A stretch of DNA of 11,056 nucleotides from an uncultured Collinsella sp. (GTDB lineage Bacteria; Actinomycetota; Coriobacteriia; Coriobacteriales; Coriobacteriaceae), in the NCBI GenBank assembly GCA_900758885.1, contig CAAETD010000032.1, forward strand, positions 1 through 11,056, given 5' to 3'. The position numbers were made by a program, and so were the translations under genes. Below the pieces are notes generated by a model. The model saw only the letters and a list, made by a program, of their open reading frames with translations, was not told the DNA's origin and searched no databases. Positions 6,856-11,056 of the stretch are shown here, in pieces; the stretch's first letter is position 1, and each line of letters begins with the position of its first letter.

Positions 6856-6874
6856 CGTTATGGTCATTATAACG
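6856..6874 (-). promoter_or_regulatory. Motif A operator-like site overlapping the PTS promoter
   Basis: The plus strand reads CGTTATGGTCATTATAACG, an inverted repeat with CGTTAT (6856-6861) and ATAACG (6869-6874). Its first 16 bases match 8144-8159 at 14 positions. The site covers the -10 element and ends just before the EIIAB Shine-Dalgarno, the usual position for a repressor. The left-edge GntR is the proposed binder because its own upstream region carries a related site. Confidence 0.55.
6866..6871 (-). promoter_or_regulatory. -10 element of the PTS operon promoter
   Basis: TATAAT, the exact consensus, is present on the minus strand about 27 nt upstream of the EIIAB start. No good -35 is seen at 16-18 bp; the sequence there is AT-rich (AATATA at 17 bp). 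A weak -35 would suit a promoter that also needs an activator, and two direct repeats (6910-6923, 6931-6944) lie further upstream. Confidence 0.55.
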
Positions 6875-6909
6875 TCTTATACGTTGCTTATATTGCTAAT
6901 TAGTATAAA

Positions 6910-6944
6910 GACCGTTCGCGGGTGAAAATCGACCGTTGACGGGT
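6910..6944. promoter_or_regulatory. Two direct repeats, 21 bp apart, upstream of the PTS promoter
   Basis: GACCGTTCGCGGGT (6910-6923) and GACCGTTGACGGGT (6931-6944) match at 12 of 14 positions. Each has the ACC-N7-GGT inverted form. The 21-bp spacing equals two helical turns, placing both on the same face, about 50-85 bp upstream of the likely transcription start. This suits a tandem activator site. An imperfect palindrome (6943-6960, centred on GTAC) follows. The rest of 6840-7020 contains no gene and no clear terminator for the EamA gene. Confidence 0.45.
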
Positions 6945-7020
6945 TTAACGTACTTGAAACGTTGGGCTAGGTGGGCCGGCACTGGCTGGATAACCCCAGA
7001 TCAGACGCCTCGCCAATCCC

Positions 7021-8103
7021 CTATCGCACGAAGTACCAGGGGCTTTCCTGCACGGTGGGTTCCAGCGCGATGCCGGTGCGCTCCTTAAACAGATCCATGT
7101 CCTGAGATTTTTCGGTCCACCACGCGTTGGGCTTAAAGGTCATGCTCTCAACAACATGACCGACAAACACACTGTTGCGCAGCTTGGAGAAGTCGGTGTT
7201 CATAATCAGGATGGACGCGAGCACCAGCACAATGCCCAGAACCTTGATCGCGCCGGCGGGCTCGGCATAGACACCAATGCCCACCAGTACGGTGACGACC
7301 GTCTCGAAAGACATTACGACGGGAACTTTCGATGTCTCGAGCCCCATGGACAGACCCTGCATATATAAGATGTAAGCCACGGCTGTGGGGATGAGTCCAA
7401 AGCCAAGGAACAGCAGCAGCAGCTGTGGCGACATTGCCGCGGCGACATCCGGCCACGGAGCCGCGATAGCCGCCATAACCGCACCGCCAAAAACAAAGCC
7501 CCAAAACGTGACAGCCAGCGGGTGGACCGTCTTGGTTGCTATCCGGCTAAACACCGCGAGCGACGCACCACAAAGGCCTGCAATCACGCCCGACGTGACG
7601 CCCCAAACCGAAAAATGAAAACCGGAAAGGTCGCCATTGGTCACTGCAAGTACACAGCCACCTATGTTAAAAGCGATGGCAACGAGCTTGTTGGGGGTCA
7701 CGTCCTCGCGATAAAGCACGCGACCGAGCACGACGCCAAACACCGGCGAGGTATAGAGCAGCACCGAGGCCGTGGACATGCCTACCTCGCCCATGCACTC
7801 GTAATAGCAGGTGTTGGCGGCGGCCAGGCCGACGATACCGACAAGCGCGCAGGGAACAAGCTCTTTAGGGCTTGCCTTGAACAGGGCCAGCGGGCCCTGA
7901 GCCACGGTAGACCCCTCACCCGGACGGCAGCCCATAAACATCAGGACCGGCGCCAAGATAAGCGCTCCGACCAACAAACGAAAGGCAGCCATGCTCTGGG
8001 ACGAAACGCCCATGGCCGAGATGCCGTTTACAAAGATTCCGATGCTGCCCCACATAAGCGCGGCGATCAGCACCAGCACATAGCCCAGATTGCTTTTCTT
8101 CAA
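7021..8103 (-). CDS. EamA-family (drug/metabolite superfamily) transporter with C-terminal extension
   Basis: A membrane transporter of 360 residues with the ten-helix DMT plan: two EamA repeats, roughly residues 8-150 and 160-303. Landmarks are LIAALMWGSIGIFVNGIS near the start, AANTCYYECMGEVGMSTASVLLYTSPVFGVVLGR in the first half, and AYILYMQGLSMGLETSKV in the second. Many relatives export amino acids or related metabolites. The start is TTG at 8101-8103, because GAGGAGG sits 5 nt upstream; the in-frame ATG at 8139 has no Shine-Dalgarno and would lie next to an operator-like site. The last 57 or so residues (from DFSKLRN to SPWYFVR) are soluble, aromatic-rich and not typical of the family. 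Context suggests handling of an amino acid freed by the deglycases, or of the glycated substrate; this is inference. Confidence 0.88.
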   Translation of the reverse strand: MKKSNLGYVLVLIAALMWGSIGIFVNGISAMGVSSQSMAAFRLLVGALILAPVLMFMGCRPGEGSTVAQGPLALFKASPKELVPCALVGIVGLAAANTCYYECMGEVGMSTASVLLYTSPVFGVVLGRVLYREDVTPNKLVAIAFNIGGCVLAVTNGDLSGFHFSVWGVTSGVIAGLCGASLAVFSRIATKTVHPLAVTFWGFVFGGAVMAAIAAPWPDVAAAMSPQLLLLFLGFGLIPTAVAYILYMQGLSMGLETSKVPVVMSFETVVTVLVGIGVYAEPAGAIKVLGIVLVLASILIMNTDFSKLRNSVFVGHVVESMTFKPNAWWTEKSQDMDLFKERTGIALEPTVQESPWYFVR

Positions 8104-8143
8104 CGCAGCCTCCTCGGTATTGTTTCCAATATGTTTCATACTA

Positions 8144-8171
8144 CGTTATAGTCGTTATATACATTTTTCAA
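8144..8171 (-). promoter_or_regulatory. Motif A site and likely promoter of the EamA gene
   Basis: The plus strand at 8144-8159 reads CGTTATAGTCGTTATA, two CGTTATA half-sites 9 bp apart, and resembles 6856-6871 (14 of 16). On the minus strand a -10-like TATAAC (8150-8145) lies inside the site and TTGAAA (8171-8166) lies 15 bp upstream as a possible -35. The leader to the TTG start would be about 35 nt. Confidence 0.5.
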
Positions 8172-8210
8172 GACACAAATCGCCGAACGGGAAAATCTGC
8201 TCGCCCACAC

Positions 8211-8231
8211 ACTCATTGGGTACTCATTGGG
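8211..8231. repeat. Tandem duplication of ACTCATTGGG
   Basis: ACTCATTGGG occurs at 8211-8220 and again at 8222-8231, running into the large palindrome. It may be a duplication made when the palindromic element inserted or expanded. Confidence 0.5.
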
Positions 8232-8270
8232 GACGTACTTAAATGACTAGTCATTTAAGTACGTCCCCAA
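8227..8270. repeat. 44-bp perfect palindrome
   Basis: Both 22-base arms match exactly around the centre at 8248/8249; the left arm begins TTGGGGACGTACTTAAATGA. There is no spacer, so as RNA it would fold to a near-perfect hairpin and as DNA it could form a cruciform. It lies in the 373-bp gap between the deglycase (8477) and EamA genes. It lacks a U-tract, though it could still act as a barrier to transcription or to RNA decay. Confidence 0.85.
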
Positions 8271-8337
8271 CGACTAGAACTGTCCCAGGTGCCACATCTG
8301 GACCAAGGCGACGCCGATGCTTTGGCAACGCCAGCGA

Positions 8338-8436
8338 AAACCCACCTGAGCGAGCAAGGTGCCTTGAAGCGAAGCGGCATTGACCTTCTGGTCATGCCGC
8401 TGAAGCTGAAAGGCAGATTGCCGCTCAGGTGGGTTT
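8338..8436. repeat. 99-nt imperfect hairpin element
   Basis: The outer stem is perfect over 15 bp: AAACCCACCTGAGCG (8338-8352) with CGCTCAGGTGGGTTT (8422-8436). Going inward there are GCAA/TTGC (8354-8357/8418-8421), GCCTT/AAGGC (8361-8365/8410-8414), AGCGGCAT/ATGCCGCT (8373-8380/8394-8401) and GACC/GGTC (8382-8385/8390-8393), closed by a 4-nt loop. Unpaired parts are a single A, a 3x3 loop and a 7x8 loop with GAAGC on both sides. The open frame at 8289-8480 crossing it has no protein-like character. Confidence 0.75.
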
Positions 8437-8449
8437 GCAGCGTCGAGCC

Positions 8450-8477
8450 GTTACGGCGTTTGGTAAAACGCCGTAAC
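8450..8477 (-). terminator. 12-bp hairpin directly after the first deglycase gene
   Basis: GTTACGGCGTTT (8450-8461) pairs perfectly with AAACGCCGTAAC (8466-8477) around a 4-nt loop. The last base of the stem is the final base of the deglycase stop codon. No U-tract follows on the minus strand, so it may be a 3'-end stabilising hairpin or a partial terminator. Confidence 0.5.
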
Positions 8478-9469
8478 TAATAATCCAGCTTCCACATGTA
8501 GCGGCGCGTCATGTAGTCCTTGTGGGTGACGGCAGAGAGCGCACGCATGTAGACGTTGTTGAGGATCGGGGCAAAGATCAGGTGGTTGAAGTACTCGCTC
8601 ACGCTGTCCTTGATGTCGTTGAGGCCGAGCTCCTTGGCGTCGAGCTGATAGACGCGCTCGCCACCGTACTGGTTGACAAAGCGGATGCCGCGCTCGTCGT
8701 TGCAGCGGCTGCGGCCGACGCTGATGAGCTGGAACAGCGAGGTGCGCTTGTCCAGGATCTCGAAGGGGCCGTGGAAGAAGTCACAGGTGTTGATGGTGCA
8801 AGAGTCGATCTGCAGCATCTCCTGCACGTTGCAGATGCTAAAGACGTAGGCGGCACCAAAGAGCGGACCCTGGGCCATGACGTTGATGCAGGGCTTGTCG
8901 GCGTTCTGCTCGGCCCACTTGGCAGCGAGCGGACGGGTATACTCGACGGCCTTGCGATAGATGGGGTCGACCAAGTCGAACGCGGCCATGGCGGTCTCGT
9001 ACTCGGCATAGCCCTCGGTCTGCTGCGTGAGCTCCATGGCGATCATGGTCACGACGGCGGAGTTGGTGCGGCCCATGCAGGACTCGTCGACGGCCAGGCT
9101 GTCGTACTGGATCTTGTAGTCACAGACCTCGGTGAGGCCGGACTCGTCAACATAGATGGCGATGGTGCTGGCGCCGTGGTCCTTGGCGACCTGGGCGGCG
9201 ACGATGGTCTCCTTGGTGCCGCGCATGGACACGACGACGGCCAGGGTGTTCTCGTTGACGTAGGCCGGGGTTGCGTGCACGAATTCGTTGCTGGTGTAGC
9301 TGGAGCTCACGACCTGCGTGGCCTCGTGCTCCATAAAGTATTGAGCAGGGTAGTTGCCGCCATTGGATCCGCCGGCGCCAATCCACACGACGCGCTTGAT
9401 GCCGCCCTTGTCTGCCTTGTCAGCCAAAACCTGGGAGACGACATCCTTAACCTGTTCCTGAGTAGTCAT
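8477..9469 (-). CDS. FraB-like SIS-domain deglycase, paralogue 2
   Basis: A 330-residue double-SIS protein of the FraB/GfrE-F type. The N-terminal SIS motif is WIGAGGSNGGNYPAQYFM (residues 29-46), TQQTEGY is at 148-154, and the second domain holds SICNVQEMLQID and CDFFHGPFEI. Glu217 and His233 align with Glu214 and His230 of Salmonella FraB, so the catalytic pair appears intact. The usual Gly-Glu before FHGP is Cys-Asp here, and the family's MQW is MLQ, so substrate preference probably differs from the 3056-4039 protein. It ends in DYMTRRYMWKLDY, like its paralogue. ATG 9467-9469 has AAAGG about 11 nt upstream. It is divergent from the 9675 GntR gene and is probably its target. Two deglycases with separate substrates occur in the Salmonella gfr system. 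Confidence 0.87.
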   Translation of the reverse strand: MTTQEQVKDVVSQVLADKADKGGIKRVVWIGAGGSNGGNYPAQYFMEHEATQVVSSSYTSNEFVHATPAYVNENTLAVVVSMRGTKETIVAAQVAKDHGASTIAIYVDESGLTEVCDYKIQYDSLAVDESCMGRTNSAVVTMIAMELTQQTEGYAEYETAMAAFDLVDPIYRKAVEYTRPLAAKWAEQNADKPCINVMAQGPLFGAAYVFSICNVQEMLQIDSCTINTCDFFHGPFEILDKRTSLFQLISVGRSRCNDERGIRFVNQYGGERVYQLDAKELGLNDIKDSVSEYFNHLIFAPILNNVYMRALSAVTHKDYMTRRYMWKLDY

Positions 9470-9507
9470 CGTGCATCAGCCTTTCTTCTCGTTTGATGCT
9501 CTCGATG

Positions 9508-9524
9508 GCATACAAGTTACATAC
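9508..9524. promoter_or_regulatory. Motif B operator-like site 1
   Basis: GCATACAAGTTACATAC lies about 39 bp upstream of the deglycase start. It shares GCATACAAGTTA-N-ATA with 9647-9663 and a GCATACAA core with the inverted copy at 9542-9554. It probably binds the divergent GntR/UTRA protein. Confidence 0.6.
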
Positions 9525-9541
9525 ATGTTTTGGTTATGTCG

Positions 9542-9560
9542 ACTAGTTGTATGCTATATT
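9542..9560 (+). promoter_or_regulatory. Extended -10 promoter of the divergent gntR with inverted motif B site
   Basis: On the plus strand TGC TATATT (9552-9560) forms an extended -10. The inverted motif B site (ACTAGTTGTATGC, 9542-9554) overlaps its upstream edge, so binding would block this promoter and allow autoregulation. A TTGGTT further upstream is 19 bp away, a poor -35 spacing. Confidence 0.5.
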
Positions 9561-9574
9561 TGTCTTAGAAATTT

Positions 9575-9608
9575 TGCTGGTAAGGTTTTCGATTGTTCGT
9601 TACCAGCA
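9575..9608 (+). promoter_or_regulatory. Hairpin in the gntR leader
   Basis: TGCTGGTAA (9575-9583) pairs perfectly with TTACCAGCA (9600-9608) around a 16-nt loop, followed by GTTTTGTTCTT. If transcription starts near 9567 it would form at the 5' end of a leader of about 108 nt. It could stabilise the message or act as a weak attenuator. Confidence 0.4.
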
Positions 9609-9646
9609 GTTTTGTTCTTGTATTGAATACATGCTTGCTTAGTTGG

Positions 9647-9663
9647 GCATACAAGTTAGATAT
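9647..9663. promoter_or_regulatory. Motif B operator-like site 2, next to the gntR start
   Basis: GCATACAAGTTAGATAT repeats the 9508 site in the same orientation, 139 bp away. It ends 11 bp before the gntR ATG, so binding there would block the gene locally, and two sites at this distance could loop the DNA. Confidence 0.6.
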
Positions 9664-9674
9664 AGGTTGGCAAT

Positions 9675-10397
9675 ATGAGCGTCTCATCTAAAAAGAAACT
9701 GAGCCAATACGAGCGCTTGGCGGGCATGCTGCGCGACCGCATCGCCGCCGGCACCTACGCGCGCGGAGACAAGCTGCCGTCCGAGATGGAACTCATGGAC
9801 GAATCGGGGCTGTCGCGCAGCACCGTGCGCCATGCCCTTAAGGTGCTCGTTGATGAGGGCCTGGTTCGCACCGAGCGCGGACGTGGTGCCTTTGTGGCCG
9901 ACACGCCCGCGCTCCACGAGAACAACCTGGTGTTTTCGAGCTATACCAAGCAGGTCGAAGACCAGGGCATGAAGCCCACCACGCGCACGGTGGATTCGGG
10001 CTTTGCCAAGGCGGCGGGCAGCATAGCTAAGTTCTTTGATGCCGCCGTGGGCAGCAAGCTCGTCAAACTTGTCCGCCTGCGTTATCTGGACGATGCGCCG
10101 CTGTGCCTGGAGACCACCTACCTGCCGCCAAGCTTCGAGTCGCTCATCGACCGCGACATCAACGGTTCGCTCTACGCGACGCTGCGCCAAGAATTCCATC
10201 GCGCGCCAGCACAGGGACATAAGACCTTTGAGGTGTGCTATGCCTCGCAAAACGAGGCGTTTTTGCTCAACGTCGAGCGCGGGCAGGCGCTGATCCTGAT
10301 CACCGACTACGTCTACGACACCGACGGCCGACCGCTCCATGTCTCTAAGCGCATCCAACGCACCGACCGCGCCAAATACACCGAGCCCATCGGCTAA
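9675..10397 (+). CDS. GntR-family transcriptional regulator with UTRA domain
   Basis: A 240-residue regulator of full family length. The winged helix-turn-helix lies in residues 10-75: YERLAGMLRDRIAAGTY, then KLPSEMELMDESGLSRSTVRHAL and the wing RTERGRGAFV. A UTRA effector domain fills about residues 95-235, with LVRLRYLDDAPLCLETTYLP and a C-terminal YDTDGRPLHVSKRI that is typical of the fold. The start ATG 9675-9677 is preceded by AGGTTGG. It is divergent from the 8477-9469 deglycase gene and three motif B sites lie between them, so it probably represses that gene and itself. The likely inducer is a phosphorylated intermediate of the pathway, which is inference. Confidence 0.93.
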   Translation: MSVSSKKKLSQYERLAGMLRDRIAAGTYARGDKLPSEMELMDESGLSRSTVRHALKVLVDEGLVRTERGRGAFVADTPALHENNLVFSSYTKQVEDQGMKPTTRTVDSGFAKAAGSIAKFFDAAVGSKLVKLVRLRYLDDAPLCLETTYLPPSFESLIDRDINGSLYATLRQEFHRAPAQGHKTFEVCYASQNEAFLLNVERGQALILITDYVYDTDGRPLHVSKRIQRTDRAKYTEPIG

Positions 10398-10403
10398 CCT
10401 GCC

Positions 10404-10444
10404 AAAACCACCGCAAAGGGGACAGGCACCTTTGTGGTGGTTTT
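10404..10444. terminator. Bidirectional hairpin terminator between gntR and GNAT genes
   Basis: A 16-bp stem (10404-10419 with 10429-10444, one G-U) encloses a 9-nt loop containing GGACAGG. Four A residues start it and four T residues end it, so each strand reads a GC stem ending in U. It begins 7 nt after the gntR stop and overlaps the stop codon of the convergent acetyltransferase gene. Its apex is the same GGGACAG core seen at 2912 and 4130. Confidence 0.75.
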
Positions 10445-11024
10445 AGGCGAGGAGATCGGGGAACCAGGTTGGTTTGGGTTGGTTGGGCGTGCGCTCGGCC
10501 AGGACCAACTCCATCCAGCACATGTCGTACCAGCGGCCGAACTTTTGGGCACAGCGATCGAAGGCGCCCACCAAGCGATATCCCATATGGGCATGGAAGT
10601 CCTGGCTATTGTGCGTTAGATACTCGTCGTCCTTGTCGTGCGGCACGGCGATGAGCGCGCACATATTGGTGATGCCCATCGCGATCAGGCACTGCTTGAG
10701 CGCATCGTGCAGCTTGCGACCCAGCCCGCCATGGCGCACATCGCGTGCCAGGTAGATCGACGTCTCGACCGACCAGTCGTATGCCTCGCGGCTGTTGAGC
10801 GGACTCACATAGGCATAGCCTACCGGACGCCCGTCCAGCTCCATCACCAGATACGGATAGCGCCTGAGCGTACGCTCGATGCGCCCGGTGAACTCCTCAA
10901 CGCTCGGCACCTCATATTCGCAGGTAATCGCCGTCTGGCGCACATACGGCTCATAGATGGCAAGCAACGCCGGCGCATCATCGGGTGTCGCCAGGCGAAT
11001 CGTCGGCTCGGACATCTCGGTCAT
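10443..11024 (-). CDS. GNAT-family N-acetyltransferase, phosphinothricin acetyltransferase-like
   Basis: A 193-residue GNAT enzyme that would transfer acetyl from acetyl-CoA to an amine. The pattern is that of the PAT/Bar/YwnH group. IRLATPDDAPALLAIYEPYV opens the fold, YVSPLNSREAYDWSVETSIYL is the family-typical strand pair, and RHGGLG (residues 97-102) is the acetyl-CoA pyrophosphate loop (R-x-x-G-x-G). A C-terminal MGYRLVGAFDRCAQKFGRWYDMCWMELVL is also typical. ATG 11022-11024 is used, with AAGGG 4 nt upstream; the next ATG at 11015 is possible. Members acetylate amino-acid-like compounds, including methionine derivatives and phosphinothricin; resistance cannot be inferred. It is convergent to the gntR gene and no link to the PTS genes is seen. 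Confidence 0.9.
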   Translation of the reverse strand: MTEMSEPTIRLATPDDAPALLAIYEPYVRQTAITCEYEVPSVEEFTGRIERTLRRYPYLVMELDGRPVGYAYVSPLNSREAYDWSVETSIYLARDVRHGGLGRKLHDALKQCLIAMGITNMCALIAVPHDKDDEYLTHNSQDFHAHMGYRLVGAFDRCAQKFGRWYDMCWMELVLAERTPNQPKPTWFPDLLA

Positions 11025-11056
11025 ACAACCCTTCTCCCCAAAAGCAAAGGCCGCCC

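Noticed and set aside
6954..6966. Catabolite-responsive element (cre) upstream of the PTS operon
   Set aside because: TTGAAACGTT resembles the left part of the cre consensus, but the right half (GGG instead of a TTTCA-like end) does not match.
8104..8139. ATG at 8139 as start of the EamA protein
   Set aside because: No Shine-Dalgarno precedes it and it lies beside the motif A site, whereas TTG 8103 has GAGGAGG at 5 nt.
8289..8480. Small protein-coding frame on the plus strand across the 99-nt hairpin
   Set aside because: Its codons follow the palindromic DNA, no Shine-Dalgarno precedes it, and it ends inside the hairpin after the deglycase gene.

Overview
The window is GC-rich, has dense strong Shine-Dalgarno sequences, and its intergenic spaces are full of hairpins. 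The gene content (mannose-family PTS, FraB-type deglycases, YitT and GntR/UTRA proteins) and the hairpins with a GGGACAG core suggest a gut actinobacterium of the Coriobacteriia, most likely Collinsella. That assignment is from memory of similar sequences and is inference. No rRNA, tRNA, insertion sequence or CRISPR array is visible.

Layout. Positions 1-684 (minus) hold a GntR/UTRA regulator cut by the left edge. A YitT-type membrane protein (905-1912, minus, GTG start) follows, then a 354-bp gap with a nested inverted-repeat element. Next is a HAD phosphatase of the beta-phosphoglucomutase type (2267-2896, minus). The core, 3056-9469, is a set of minus-strand genes. In transcription order these are a FraB-like SIS deglycase (8477-9469), an EamA/DMT transporter with an unusual tail (7021-8103), a fused PTS EIIA-EIIB (5916-6839), EIIC (5085-5879), EIID (4238-5071) and a second FraB-like deglycase (3056-4039). 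A strong intrinsic terminator ends the core at 2991-3022. A second GntR/UTRA regulator (9675-10397, plus) is divergent from the first deglycase gene. A PAT-type GNAT acetyltransferase (10443-11024, minus) converges on it, with a bidirectional hairpin terminator between them.

How it may work. A mannose-family PTS next to two sugar-phosphate SIS proteins that keep the Glu/His pair of the FraB deglycases reads as a system for taking up glycated amino acids (Amadori products such as fructoselysine, or the related glucoselysine). The PTS would phosphorylate them on entry and the deglycases would split them into hexose 6-phosphate and free amino acid. The nearest known system is the Salmonella gfr locus, with a mannose-family PTS and two deglycases. 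The EamA protein could handle the released amino acid. Substrate and transporter role are inference.

Regulation. Two operator-like motifs are visible. Motif A (CGTTAT followed by a related half) lies upstream of the left-edge gntR, the EIIAB gene and the EamA gene, which ties that regulator to the PTS genes although YitT and HAD genes lie between them. Motif B (GCATACAA) occurs three times in the intergenic region between the second gntR and its divergent deglycase. The intergenic spaces also hold REP-like hairpins with different stems around a shared GGGACAG core, a 44-bp perfect palindrome and a 99-nt imperfect hairpin, none of which the genes explain.
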